NCBI RefSeq assembly: GCF_001625305.1
Contig: NW_017804509.1
Span: forward strand, 803,058 to 867,057
Origin: Branchiostoma belcheri
Lineage: Eukaryota > Chordata > Leptocardii > Amphioxiformes > Branchiostomatidae
Direction: 5' to 3'
DNA length: 64,000 nucleotides
Made by a program: the position numbers and the translations under genes
The notes under the pieces: model-generated
What the model saw: the letters and a program-made list of their open reading frames with translations, nothing else
Database searches by the model: none
Told to the model about the DNA's origin: nothing
Part shown: one piece after another, positions 32,561 to 45,300 of the stretch
Layout: every line of letters starts with the position of its first letter
Numbering within the stretch: position 1 is the first letter of the stretch

Positions 32561-32987
32561 ATTTAGCATGGTCAGTTAGCGGAGGATAAACCCCACTGTT
32601 ACACTTGTACGAATATGGATTGTAGTGAATTGGCCAAAGGAGTCTGGCTAGTGGAGTCCGGCCGCGTTTCTTTCCATCCAAACTGCACTGCACGGCCCCA
32701 AGGGCAAGGCGGCCAAACTTCCCTGGCAAATATTCTATATAGCCAGTGGAGTTAGTTTGGTAGAGTCTGAAAATTATCAAGCCATTCAAGATTGAGAGCA
32801 GCTGTGTTCCCTGCTGAGAATTTCCATGCTGTATACACCACAGAGGCAGTAGGCTGATAGGATGGTACCCAGGCTATAAATGAGCATAAGAACATTTGCT
32901 ATTACAGCAACAATACCATTTTACCCATCTCGGCATCCCCTTTTTTGCTTTTTGAAGACAAGGTAGCCTTCACACTTTCAGTTTCAA

Positions 32988-33146
32988 AAAAAAAATTGTG
33001 CAGCTTTCTGTTAGCACTACTGTATGTAACAGTGCCATAATTGGACTTTCTATGATTTCTATGATAAAAAAAAATTGTGCAGCTTTCTGTTAGCACTACT
33101 GTATGTAACAGTGCCATAATTGGACTTTCTATGATTTCTATGATAA
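32988..33146. repeat. Two-copy tandem repeat of about 77 bases
   Basis: AAAAATTGTGCAGCTTTCTG...GTGCCATAATTGGACTTTC is present twice in a row with almost no differences. Confidence 0.9.
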
Positions 33147-33749
33147 TCCTTTAACTAACAGCCACAGTGATGACAGTGATTGTTTTCTAAAACAGTCCAC
33201 TGTCCTCTTTACAGACACAGTTAGGCCTAGGGACAAGCTGATTGAGTTGAGCCAGATATGTGGACAATACCAACTTCATGGAGGGGGTAGGCTAGGAATA
33301 GTATATTGTGGTCACTTCAAATACACATTCAAAATTCTACCAGATTTTCCATAATGACTTTCTTGGTGACTAAAAGGTATAAAGAGTCCATTGGCAAATA
33401 TGAAAAGATTTAGTTTTAACTTTTTGTATGGGTGGTTTACAGCAAAGATGCCCCAGCTCACTTCTGCTGTTCCATGCACAGATGGTACAGGATGGGTACT
33501 GGTGGCTTCCCTGGGTGACTTGGCTGAGGCCTGGCTTGGCTGATATCTTTGGTGGCTGAAGTGGCAGGCTCTAGACCACATGTTGTGCAAATAAATGTGG
33601 TGTTATTTACACACACACACACAGCTTGATTGGAGCGAGGAGTTCTAAATTCAACTCCAAGCAGATGTAGGGTTTGGCTCAGTGTTGTTATGCAGCATTT
33701 GCACATCTAAAAATTGCAACATTACATGTACATCAATTAATACACTAAA

Positions 33750-35640
33750 GGTTGCATTTTTTAGGCCTACTCATGGCTTTAAAATTTTTTGAACTACGGC
33801 GAAAGTTAGCGCAAAGGGTGACGGGAAATACTGGATCGCGCAAGGGGTGTCGGGAGATACTCCCGGAAGTAGGACGTAGGCGCGCTCGGAGATCGCTATT
33901 ATTGGCCAATATTGAGTCCGCGGAGCAGGGGCCTAAAACCCATGCATGAACAAGAAAGAATTAGAACAAGAAGCCATAGGCGACAATTCTCCGTGAAGTT
34001 TTATATATTTCAACAAAATCCCAAGCGTCAACGCCAGACCTACTGTGCAGACATTATAATTAGGCAACGGTTAATACCACGCTCGTCCCCAGCGCCCGTG
34101 GAGAAGCCATAGGTTATAGATCGTGGCTTAGCCCAGGCTATGGAAAATAAACTTTCTTTAATGCAAATCTGTCGTTTTTGTTTTCTTTGCGCTATCTAAA
34201 GGGTTAGGATAACCTACTCTACTCTGGCGGTATTGTCGTGCGCGCTCGCTAGTACGTAACGTTACACGGCGGCCATCTGAATACATGTACACTGCATTCT
34301 TTCTACTATCGGGACCTAAAACAAGACGCAAGATTCCTATTTTGGGGTATAAAATGCTGTCACAATGGTAATATATACCAAATGAAACGGACCTTTACAA
34401 AGTACCTCATTTGGTGACGCTATGAGGGTGTACCGTTATCCCTCTACATTTGCCCAGAAGGGAGTTAGTCGCGGAAGGAACTTAGCCACGGAGGGAGTTT
34501 TGGCATTCTCCGCCCGCGCCACAAACTCTCGTCCCCAGGACAGTTCACTCTGCTACCCAGCATGCTTTGCGCAAAATGCGTTCTCGGCCCCAGGACACAA
34601 ATACACGCTAATGCTTCCGCACTGTGTTGCTCTGGGGACCCCGCCGCGCGCCCAGATGTGGATTTAATTATAGCGCGCTAGCGGACGCTGCGGAGGAGCG
34701 TGGGTTAATACAATGAGGGCGCGTCACAAGCATAAAACATACAAAGAGCTAAATCCATTACTGCTCCCAGGGCGTGTAAAGATACTGTGCTTCAAGTTCT
34801 AACTTCATTTTAATTACACACACACAATCATTGCATTCACATAAAGATCGGACTATCATGGTCGTGTCTAGTAACAAAGACAGCCCCACCGTCTTACGGT
34901 GCCTGTACCTAATTAAGCGCGCCTGGAACAAGCCAAATTCCAGCAACAGTGGCGGTAAGCACCGCGAGTGTTACTACCGCCGGCCAGATAACCAGGATAT
35001 CTGCTTACAGTACCTCTGCTACCAGACAACTGCCTAAACCTACGGTCTATTCCACAGGATTGTAAAAGTAGGGATGTTTCGAAAATAACCATTTACTCCA
35101 ATATCAAAACAGCTACGGTAAAAATAAAAAGACGTGCATCATCCCGGACATAATGCAACACCACATGCGAAATTACACAGATATGCGACGTACGGCAGAA
35201 TGCGTTTTGGCTGCGAACATCTTCCAAAAAACTTGGCATCTCTTAACCATGGGCAAAAACATCTGGAACCACTTATAAAAACCACCCCGTATCTGCATGA
35301 ACTTTTACCTCCCCCCCCGCTATTCCAAACAACGCGTTTTTCTGGACCGTTCCAATTCGCCTCGTAATTGTAGGGGTGCGTCTGCGATATTACATTGACC
35401 GCGAAAGCAGCAACGGCAAAAATACACATTCGTGCATCAACACGGGCATGCCCGCAGACGGCGTATAAAATTGCGTGCCGATTACACGAAGAGAACCCAG
35501 TGTTTTGACTGCGAACATGAAAAATCAGCCGATTACAACACTCCGTCCGGAGGTCCTGACCTCCTTCACGGAGTAATGACTCTACAGCAGAGTAGAGTAG
35601 ACTCTAACGAGGATTTAGGAAGGTACAAAATGGACTGTTA
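33750..35640. other. CpG-richer unclassified stretch inside the 14-kb interval
   Basis: More CpG than its surroundings, with short basic open frames (65 to 77 codons at 33752, 33912, 34831, 35134 and 35432). I match none to a family. Two segments, about 35095-35235 and 35390-35530, are diverged direct repeats (ACGGTAAAAAT / ACGGCAAAAAT, GTGCATCA, GGCATGC-like, TTTTGRCTGCGAACAT). It could be the remains of an element or a host promoter region. Confidence 0.4.
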
Positions 35641-35689
35641 AGGGGGTGGTGGAAGACATCAAAAATCAAGTTTGGACTCATCCTTAGGT

Positions 35690-35790
35690 TTAGCCTGGAT
35701 GCCAGACTCAAAGCACACTGGGCCCAAAGTGCAGGGCACACTAGATATTACTTCGGGCTGGGTGTGCTCTGGTTCTGGCATCCTAGTTCC
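35690..35790. mobile_element. Foldback element
   Basis: TAGCCTGGATGCCAGACTCA... pairs with ...TTCTGGCATCCTAG, with inner AGTGCAGGGCACAC symmetry. Confidence 0.6.
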
Positions 35791-35857
35791 AAATCCAATC
35801 CAGATGTTGCTGACCCTCCCTGGCCCTATGTGTCCCTGTCCCAGACCCCCCTTCCAC

Positions 35858-35956
35858 TAGCCTGGGTACCATTAATGGATTTTTGCTCCGCAACACTCGA
35901 AAAAAATCACGTTTGAGCATTGCGGAGCTAAAATCCGGATGGTACCCAGGCTAGAA
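35858..35956. mobile_element. Foldback MITE, TAGCCTGGGTACCATCC family
   Basis: TAGCCTGGGTACCATTAATG and GGATGGTACCCAGGCTA enclose TTTTGCTCCGCAA and its inverse. Confidence 0.85.
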
Positions 35957-37053
35957 TTAACGAGGACCTCTTTGGCATATCATAAAGTTTTCTTTTTGTC
36001 AGTCTTCTTCTGAAAGTTCTTTGGCAGTTCAGTCTCAGCAGACTATCCGTGTGTCTCTTTACATATCTTTTGTAAGTAAATGTTGAAATTAGCAGGGTCT
36101 GAGTCATTTGGGGAGTCAAGGTTCTGTCCTCTCCCCTATAACCTACTAGTATTTGATCCTCTGAACTCCTTGATTGTGTCATGCAGTGGACACCCTAATT
36201 GACGTCAGGGTGTGAATTGCCTTGATTTGCATGAAGCCAACAAAAGGCACAGTCAGTGGGCAGATACAGCCTGGGTGCCTGGGAGGATAAAGTCTTCTTG
36301 GCTCAATTAGTCCAGGGCTTGGGCAGAAGGGCCTGGCTTGCGGTAATAGATTAAGAGCATGGTTTGAGGCTGACTATGAGGATTTAGAACTGCCCCGCCC
36401 ACCAAGGGGATTTCATGTCTCCCGATGGTTATTTGAAAGGAGCTGATCTATAATTGGCTAAGTTTTTATCAGACTCCAATGCTGGAAAATCATCATCATT
36501 ACATTTCACTTGCCAACTTTATTCCAATACTAGGATTCACAATTCAAATTTTAAACAACTGTCCCCGTCCTTTATGAATCACTTCCAAACACAAACCTGC
36601 GTGAGTTTCTTATTCTCATGAGACTTTATGAATTACTTCAGCACTGTACTATCATGACTATCAACACAGTGAGCCTGGGTGCCAGATCCATAGCACACAG
36701 GTTATCTCAGTCAGCATGGAAGACTTGGAAAAGGCTGTCAGGCATGGGGAGGAGAAGCTGTGATTGATGGCCCCTCACACCACAGGTAGCCTGTTACATG
36801 CAGGAGTCTACCTTGTGCTAAATATAGCTCATCAGTTAATCATTAACCAGTCAATTTTCAACATGCATTTGGTGGTTTTAATTTTTAAAATAACAGCAGA
36901 ACTCAACAGTACTGGTGGGCAAATATACTTTTTTTTGCACTTTATGATCTTGGCAAGGAGATTATTGCTCCTTGGTTATTTAAACCATAATGTCCTTGTT
37001 TAAACTTATAGTCAACACTGAAATCTCCTTAGTAGAAGGATAGGCCAGGAGAG
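35957..37053. other. Unclassified non-coding DNA
   Basis: No gene or repeat recognised apart from short AGCCTGGGTGCC motifs near 36270 and 36671 that may be single arms of the foldback family. Confidence 0.4.
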
Positions 37054-37910
37054 TTAATCTCCAAGCAGATCTTTTGGTGGGGGGAAGACAGTATCAAATT
37101 GGCCAGTCTGTAATTCCCACCCAAGATCTGCCTGCACTCGAACAGGGAGGAGCACTTCTTTTCAAAAATGGCGTTGCTGCCCCTCCTCATGCTATAAAAA
37201 ATTTGCTAAGATTTTTACAAGCAGTTTATAGCTTGAATCTGGGACAAATGCAGTCACCCGCACACATCTCAGTGGGAGTTCTGGGGTGCGACGAAATGTT
37301 CTCAACGGACAAACTCCCTTGGCATTATTTATCTCTCTATTTGGCCGATTTCTACTCTTTCCAGCCGCCTCCCAAAGCCTGGTAGAGGCTAACTGTATGC
37401 TGGCACTAAAATATGCTGGCTGAAACATAGAAATGTCAATAACTGGTGTCCTTGTCGTTCAAAACCGCAGATATCACAAAAGATATGTTGAACCTTCTTT
37501 TCCTTTAGTTAAACTGTCCAAAATACAGTAACAGTTGGTAAGGGGACCCATTGACTATGATTTGAGAGACTTCTTGCTCAACCAGCTGGTCTACTTAAGG
37601 AGGGCAAGAGCCTTGCCTGGTGGTCAAGGCAATAAACTACTTGGCAAGAATATTTTGATCAGGCAACAACTAGGTGGCCTTTGACGTTTCGACTACGTTT
37701 CGACTGCAGGTAGATCTTGGGTGGGGAAATGGTTTACAGACTGGCCAATTTGACACTGTCTTCCCCCCACCGAAAGAAAGATGTACTTGGAGATTACCCG
37801 AAAGTGGCAAACTGTACTCTTGAGCAGACCAACTCCCCTGGGATGTTATCTGTCTATTTGGCCAATTTTTACTATTTCCATCCACTTCCTGAAGCCTGGT
37901 AGATCCTGAT
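37054..37910. mobile_element. Composite foldback structure
   Basis: 37054-37130 (CTCCAAGCAGATCTTTTGGT...CCCACCCAAGATCTGCCTGC) recurs inverted at about 37705-37797. Each half is followed by a CCTGGTAGA-ended arm (37385, 37905) in the same orientation. Looks like nested members of two hairpin families. Confidence 0.65.
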
Positions 37911-38190
37911 GGATTACTAAGTACAAGTAAGTCTGTTATTCTGTTGGTGTTTGGTCTAATTTTCTGCATTTGTAAATTGTACATCCCACCAAGGAGATTT
38001 ATTAGTTGTCCTTGTTCCCACTCTATAGAAGTGCGCTCTTAACCCTCCCACTAGCGAGAGGTGTAGGAATCAGTAAAGGTCCTGGAGTATATAAAGTATT
38101 TCCTCAATGAAGGATGTGTTGATGACGATAAAAGAGAAAATGAATCCAATATCATTAAGTTAGGTTAATCAGCTAAAACTTGGACTGCTT

Positions 38191-38560
38191 TAGGCCACAC
38201 TGCCTTAATTTTATGGATGAATTCCGCGCATTGATTTTCACCTGTTCAAAAAAAAAAAAAGAATTATCTCCTCTGAGACTCTGGCCTGGGTGCCATCCTC
38301 CGTACGTAGTCCATGGTAGCTAGCCGACATATAGGGAGCCAGGCTGCCAATGCTCCATGGAACTCAAGAACTCTGATCTGCCAACTGATAAATGTCGCAA
38401 AAGGCCAGCACGTGCCGGCTTGTCATAGAAACTGCAAATTTACAGTACCAGTTTTGTTTTCCTGTGGTTTAGCAGCATTTTTTTGGCTGGAATTTTTTTT
38501 CCACACACACTAGTTTGTTATCCATAGGACGTCATTAATAAAATTCAAGTCGGTGTGGCG
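38191..38560. mobile_element. TIR MITE, GGCCAC...GATGACATCC family
   Basis: Left TAGGCCACACTGCCTTAATT then TTATGGATGA; right AATAAAATTCAAGTCGGTGT then GGCG. The ends are more decayed than in other copies. Confidence 0.7.
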
Positions 38561-39785
38561 TTATTATGTGGTTGCTTAGTCCAAATCAATAGAACTATAA
38601 GAACAGTATAAATTTCATTCAACATTATAAAATAATCTGAAAATAGCAGAATTACACTATAAAACAATTGGATGCCCATAATTGATCTCCAAGCATATCC
38701 TTTGGTGGCACTACACAGTATCCAATAGCACTACACAATATGTGTGTCTCAGATTGCCACCAAAAGGATCTGAGATTTGGCCTATGGTGGAGCTTGCTAA
38801 AGGCATCAGGTGATCATAAAATACTTTTCACCCAATTAGACCTAATCATTCTTTTCTTTGATGGCATAAACTGCATATTAGTGCATCCATTGTGGAGGTT
38901 ATCACCTATACACAAAGCACACATACTAAAGATGGGTGAGAATAGGGAGGGGAGGTGATTATTCACACCCTGTTGATACAATGAACAAGTTGCAAAGCAG
39001 CAAGAGTGAGACTCCAGTCAGATCATAGAGGTAGAACAACCTCCTTGGTCAGATGAAGCTGTAAAAGAGTTACAGATGGGGACAGGGGAAGTAAATTAAA
39101 GCATTTTCTGAGTTACCAGCCTAAAACCTACAGTGTATGAATTACACACACAAGCACAAAGACACACAAACACACACTCACACCCAAAATCAAGCAATCA
39201 TCTAAAAACTTAACTAAATAGGACCACCTTGAGTGCATACATTGATGTAATTTTGCAAGCAATTCTATAGTCAACAGGACTGTTTCAATTGAGAAAAAAG
39301 AAATGAAATTGTTGTGGCCTAACAGTTGTAAAACAAGCTTGGATGCAAAACAAGACTCATATCCTACTGCAGCTGCAATGCTTCCAGATACAGGGACATT
39401 TCTTTTAGATAAGTCTGCAGGAATGTCTGCAGGAAAGAATTAATTTCTGGATGCAGGAATTGACGTTTACCCTGCAAAAATTTCTTTTAGTTCTCCTACA
39501 GAAATGCCTGCAGAAATTTCTGTAATTATAATATATTAGAAGTCATAGTACATGTTGGCTCTTTTTTCAAGTCTTACTTTATTATCAATAATTCTGTATT
39601 ATGTTTTTAATATTCAGGGGGAAAATATAAATCAGAAAAATATAAATCAGAAGCTGTGAAATGGGATTTCTATTTCAGCAAGGAGAATGTCTCTTTAACC
39701 TCCTTGACTTGAGACATTCTTTAACATCCTTGATTTTAAGATTACCAAATCTATTTTAATATTTGATATTTGATAATCTATTTTA
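38561..39785. other. AT-rich non-coding DNA
   Basis: A one-arm CTCCAAGCATATCC foldback fragment lies near 38684-38780. Otherwise nothing recognised. Confidence 0.4.
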
Positions 39786-40822
39786 GTATACATATAGAAT
39801 ACAACACGGGGTATTCCGTATCGCCCGAGGTACCAGCCCGACCGCGCGTCGGATCGCCCGACGGCCGAAGGCCCGGAGGGAGATCCGATCCGCGGGAGGG
39901 CTGGGACCGAGGGTGATGCGGAATACACCGTGTTGTATTTTATTTATGTCATACCCACCCAAGAAAACACGCCTTTCAATGCAAAATGAGCAGAAAGTTG
40001 GTGTCCTTAAACCCAAAAAGTGCAACAACATCAATTCCAACGTCCGAATTTTGCATTCGAATTTTCGAAAGCGTTGCACGCGGTTAGGGCGAAACGCGTT
40101 CGAATCGTTCTATGGAACATTTGGAAGCCCCGGGCCGTACGCGTTAAGAACCCCCGGGCCGTACCGCTAGTTACCACACGGGCCGGAACACCCGTATCGA
40201 ACGTAATCGCGGCCCAGGTAGGACATAAAACAGTGTATTCCTATCGCCCGAGGTACATTGTACCACTGCTTGGATCTCTCAACAGTAGGAGGGCTGGAAC
40301 CGAGGGTGATACGGGATACACCACATTGTACCAACTCGAGAACACGCCTTTCAAATTGCGAAATGAGCCGAAATTTGGTGTCCCAAAAATACAACAACAT
40401 CAATTCCAATCTGTCATTTGAATGTTTGGAATTGGCACACTCAGCTCAGGCAAAACAGTTCCAGTTATTCTATGGAACATTCTGAAGCCCGTGTGATAAC
40501 CAATTAGAACCCCGGGCTGTATGGCTACTTTATGACACAGACTGGAACAACCATACCGGTATGTTAGATAGTACACGGTGCACTCTGTATCACCCGAGGT
40601 ATCAGCCTGACCGCGGGTTCAGCCATCGGGCGATACGATCCACGGGAGGTCTGGGGCCGAGGGTGATGTCATAGTGATACCCACCCGAGAAAACAGACAT
40701 TTTAATGCAAAATGTGCCAAAATTTAGTAAATCTAACCAAAATTGTAACAACATCAATTCGAATGTTTGAATTCGGTGTTCGAGGTTTCGAAAGCGGCGC
40801 ACTCAGTTCTCGCGAAATCCTC
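39786..40822. repeat. Three diverged tandem units of about 300-430 bases, GC-rich foldback heads
   Basis: Units begin near 39800, 40225 and 40570. Each opens with a hairpin-like pair (TATCGCCCGAGGTACCAGCC and GGCTGGGACCGAGGGTGATG-like), followed by GAAAACACGCCTTTCAATGC, CAACAACATCAATTCCAA and TTCTATGGAACATT. Divergence between units is high. The array abuts the right inverted repeat. Confidence 0.8.
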
Positions 40823-41316
40823 GTGAAATTACGTATAATGGTCCAAAGTGTTATGTATAATGGTCCATAGAATTATGTATAATTATGTATAATGGTCCAT
40901 AGAATTATGTATAATTATGTATAATGGTCTAAAGGGTTATGTATAATGGTCCAAAGTGTTATCTATAATTATGTATACTGGTCCAAAGGCTTATGTATAA
41001 TTATATATAATGGTCCAAAGGGTTATGTATAATTATGTATAATGGTCCAAAGGGTTATCTATAATTATGTATAATGGTCCAAAGGGTTATCTATAATTAT
41101 GTATAATACCAAAATCATTATGTATAATTATACATATTTATAGTATAATTATGTATAATTTGACTATTCCCAAGGGACTCATCAACGCTTTCCGCATATT
41201 CATTACCACCTAATATGTTACCATAAAAAGTATTAAGACAGTTGGGTTAAACGTTTGGGATTTATGGGCGGGAGTCCATAATTAAAACGTTTTTCCATAA
41301 TTATATCGCGGCTTGT
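40823..41316 (-). repeat. Right terminal inverted repeat with 32-bp subterminal array
   Basis: Inverse of 27199-27712. AT-rich units with ATAATGGTCCAAAGGGTTAT, then a unique segment ending ATAATTATATCGCGGCTTGT. The array copy number differs from the left end. Confidence 0.9.
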
Positions 41317-41320
41317 TATA

Positions 41321-42343
41321 TGTATACAGTCTACGGCCACACGCCACTAATCACATGGGATGATATTCTAGTATTTCTGTCTATTCTAAAGTCTTAAAAG
41401 CCACTTTCTCGGAAACGTCCGGTAAAATCATGGACATGAATATGAATGAGGCAATACAGTTTCTAGACTTCCACTACTTTTGTGGGAATCTTTGCAGATA
41501 ACTATATTTCAACACCCTTTTTAGTGATGTGTGCCCAAAATCTGAATGTCTACTTTAAAGCATCCGCCTCGGCGCTAAGACCACAAGTTAGAGTCTGTTG
41601 ATTAAGACACATTTCATTCTGATATTCAGTATAGATAATCCTTATCATATTTACAGGGCTATAAGCACTTTAGTCTTAATATATTCCTTGGGCTGGGATA
41701 TTTCTAAATACAATCTTATCATACAAACCCTTGATAATTTTCTTACCGAAGAGAAAAAAAAAGAATGAAAATGTACTTTCACGATTCACTCATACGGACT
41801 TGTTTAGCATCACGAAGTGTAGCTACTTTGCTATGAATGTTAGAGGTTAGAATACAACGATGACGCTGACCAAAAAAGTCAATGCGCCAGTTCACCACTT
41901 GAACATCCGGTTGATGACAAAGTTCTGTCCCAGACTGCGTCGTAATGAAGTGATTACATAGTCCAGAGAGATCACATTTGGGTACAACCTCTTAGTGCAA
42001 AGTTCTTGGGACCATTGTGGTGGTCATAGTTTCCGTATGACTAAACCAAACACAAAATAAAAACAACAAAAAAATCACTGTGTTTAACGGATCTGCTCAG
42101 TGCAAGAGACCACTTCTTGGCGCTGAACAAAGTTCGATTTACCGGAACAGCATCTCTTCTCCACCAGAAGCATCAATGCTGGAGCAAGTCCGACTCACTA
42201 ACCATGAGAGTCCTCCGGACTGACCCAAGTAGAGCTGTAGAGTAGGGCTGCTCTGGAACTTCCTCTACTCTTTTCTGCGACCTCAATAGTCTTGATCCAC
42301 TCACACCGGGAAGGACCCTCTGGTAGGAGGGAGGGCCTCGCGT
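41321..42343. other. 3' flank of the channel gene, nothing recognised
   Basis: No coding exon or repeat recognised. Any 3' UTR of the minus-strand channel gene would lie here. I see no clear minus-strand AATAAA close to the stop. Confidence 0.4.
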
Positions 42344-45300
42344 TTAAAACACGAAGTAGTGTCGTCTGTACATGTAGACCGACCAGTACACGAAGTTCAG
42401 CGCGATGAACAGGGTGGGGAACATGACTCTGGAGTACTTGTCGATGTTGTTCGAGTTTTTGATCTGAGGCCGTCTGCCGTACAGATGATGCAGCATGGTC
42501 GACACGGCGCCTGCGAAGGTTGATCTCTGTTTGCTGTCGTCGCCGTCGTCCATGCCCGTATCTTCCCGACGGGGGGTCTCCGCGAACCCGGGCTGTGACG
42601 TCAGGAACGGCCCGTGTGACGTTACCTCCTTCTGGGTAGCCTCGTTGACGATGTCGACGCGCAGGGTGTGCTGGGAAGACACGCCATTGAGGCCCCCGAC
42701 GCGGGCTTCGACGTCATGGCAACGGCACACGTGACACTCCGACTGGGGAGGGAAGGGGCAGAGAAAACCGTGTTAGAACAGAAAAGTTATAATAGACAAG
42801 AGTTTACAGTCTGACTGCCATCTTATTTGTTTACCGGGGTCCAGCAGCCGACACGGTCTCAATTACCGTCCTCTTTATTTATTAATTTCCGTCATATTTA
42901 AACAGGGTAACCCACTCAGTGATGGCACTGCTTTTCAGTGGGACAATTTGGTAATAAAATCCCCAGGGAAATACTGAATTGTCTACAGCCGGGTGTCACT
43001 GAAGTGAGAAGGCTGTCATCCTAACCGTGACTTAATTTGTATCTCAAATTTAATAATCTCGTACTCATCATCATCAGCAGCATTGCCTCGTAGTCCGGGT
43101 AAGTACTACATCTTAAGGTAGTGCCACTACATTCTAACGTTTTACAACTCAACTACATCGTCGTTGACTATTAAAAAAAGTGTGGGGTCGTGTGGCGTAG
43201 CGACAAAGTGCTCGACTCATAACCAAGAGATCCCGGGTTCGAGTCCTGACATGCCATCGATCTTGTGCCCTTGGGAAAGCCTCTTTACACGACTTTCCTC
43301 ACTTCGCTCAGGTGAAAATGAGTATCGTACTGCCCCCTGTGTTAGTGGTGGCATTAATATAAGTTGAGAAAACTTGAGTGTGCCGTCACCACGTCTTGTG
43401 ATTACATGTTGCAATATAAGAAAAACAACATCTAACGTTAAAAGTTACCTGTCCCTGCTGCCCCTGCAGGCTGGCCTGTTTCTTGGCGATTCCGACGGAG
43501 CTGAAGTTGACGATGGCGTACTCCAGAAGCGCCGCGAACACGAAGAAGAAGCACATGGCCAGGTACACGTCGATGGCCTTGATGTACGAGATCTTCGGCA
43601 GAGACTCCTTCGCGGCCGAGCTCAGCGTCGTCATGGTCAGAACCGTGGTGATACCTGTGAAATGAGAACATTTATAGTAATCTCCAAGCAGATGTTTTGG
43701 TGGCCGTAAAACACAGTATCAAATTGGCCAGGCAGCATCCACTAGCCAGACAGTATCATTGGGTTGAGTGGCCAATGGATACTGCCTGGCTAATCTTTTC
43801 TGGACAATGGAGACTGTATAATGGATGGGTCGTTTGAGCATGACGTCGCAGTATATATAGATCGCCGCCATGTTGGTGAGTATCTAGATCCAAGATGGCA
43901 CCCATGATGGCAGGTAGCAGACAATGATGGTAGATTAATCAGTTAACCTAATTAATGTGTTCTCGCTAAGCTATACACCAGGGGAAATGTATATGTGAAA
44001 GTACAGTTAATGTTAACGTTAAGACATTTCTCGCATCTTGATGTACGGGATCTTCGGCGGAGACTCCTTCGCGGCCGAGCTCAGCGTCGTCATGGTCAGA
44101 ACCGTGGTGATACCTGTGTGATGGGGACAATAGGTCAGTAGACTATGCATCAATTAGTGACTGTTTTGAAAGGTAGCAAACTCGTACCGAATTTTCGACG
44201 TCCACTGTACGTCTTCATCATGGAGTGACCTAGTCGTAGAGTGTCGTGCAGTGGACGTCAAAAATTTGCGGGTACGTGTTTGCTACCTTTCAAAACAGTC
44301 ACTGATTGATGAATAGTCTACTAACTGTTAATCTTACGTGCCTGATGAACCTCTTCAACGAACAATAGGACGTCAGAACTTATATATGCCGCCGCCACTG
44401 CCACCGCGTGGCTACTAGGTAGATCCAAGATGGCGCCCATGATGACAGGTAGCAGACAATGATGGTAGATAAATCAGTTAATCTAATTAATGTGTTCTCT
44501 CTATATATAATACATCAGGGGGTATGTGTATGTGAAAGTAGAGAGAATGTTGATGTTAAGACATTTCTCGCATCTTGATGTACGAGATCTTCGGCAGAGA
44601 CTCCTTCGCGGCCGAGCTGAGCGTCGTCATGGTCAGAACCGTGGTGATGCCTGTGCGATGGGGACAAAAGATCGTTTGTATATGGCGTCAAAACTTATAT
44701 ATAGGTCGCCACCTCCTCCGCCATGTTGCTTGGTAGATCGAAGATAGCGTCTTTGATGGCAGAAAATGCTCATTGTTTGTTTTGAACCATTCTTTATTCA
44801 CAGGAGGCTCAATTCGCCCTGCGTCCTGCGTCCTCCATACGTATACCCATCCCCAAATCAATATGGCGGCGATTGCCTTAGCCATGTTTCTGTACAGTGA
44901 CGTGATGTGCCTGTTGAACATTTCAGACATCAGTTTTAGAAGCTTCATTATTTTCACATGACTTGACAAAGTGAAGTGTCATTTGTATTTTTTTAACGAT
45001 GTTGCTCAATGCTAGTCTGGGTGCCATCCTATTTGTTTGCCGGGGCTCCCATATTCGCTACCTGACAACTTCTTAGGGAAGGAGTATGGGAAACCCGGCA
45101 AACAAATAGGATGGTACCCAGATTAGCTCAATGCAAAGCAACATGACAACTTCTAGCACTGACCTAGCGTGACCCTTGCGGGAACTGCTTCCGGGTTGAT
45201 GAAGAAGCTGACCCAGGAAGAGATAACCAGTAAGATGGCGGGAACGTAGGTCTGCAGGATGATGAACACCACGTTACGGTGGAGCCGGAAGCTGAACGTC

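Larger units (their letters stand above)
27199..41316. mobile_element. 14.1-kb interval bounded by long terminal inverted repeats (possible giant non-autonomous DNA transposon)
   Basis: Both ends read ACAAGCCGCGATATAATTAT inward and stay about 98% identical for some 240 bases, with four or five differences seen by eye. Subterminal 32-bp arrays follow in inverted orientation. TATA flanks both ends (27195-27198, 41317-41320) and may be a target-site duplication, but the DNA there is AT-rich. The interior holds a pogo-like element, two MITE copies, a LINE tail, a tRNA-Lys gene and foldbacks. I see no transposase, polymerase or capsid frame, so it is either non-autonomous, gutted, or an inverted repeat arising in another way. 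Confidence 0.7.

Noticed and set aside
33752-34112. Arg-rich frames of about 65 codons as possible small genes.
   Set aside because: No start context, splice or family support. Left as part of an unclassified CpG-richer block.
27199-41316. Polinton/Maverick or ProtoRAG identity for the long-TIR interval.
   Set aside because: I see none of the hallmark genes of either, and the termini do not fit what I know of their ends.
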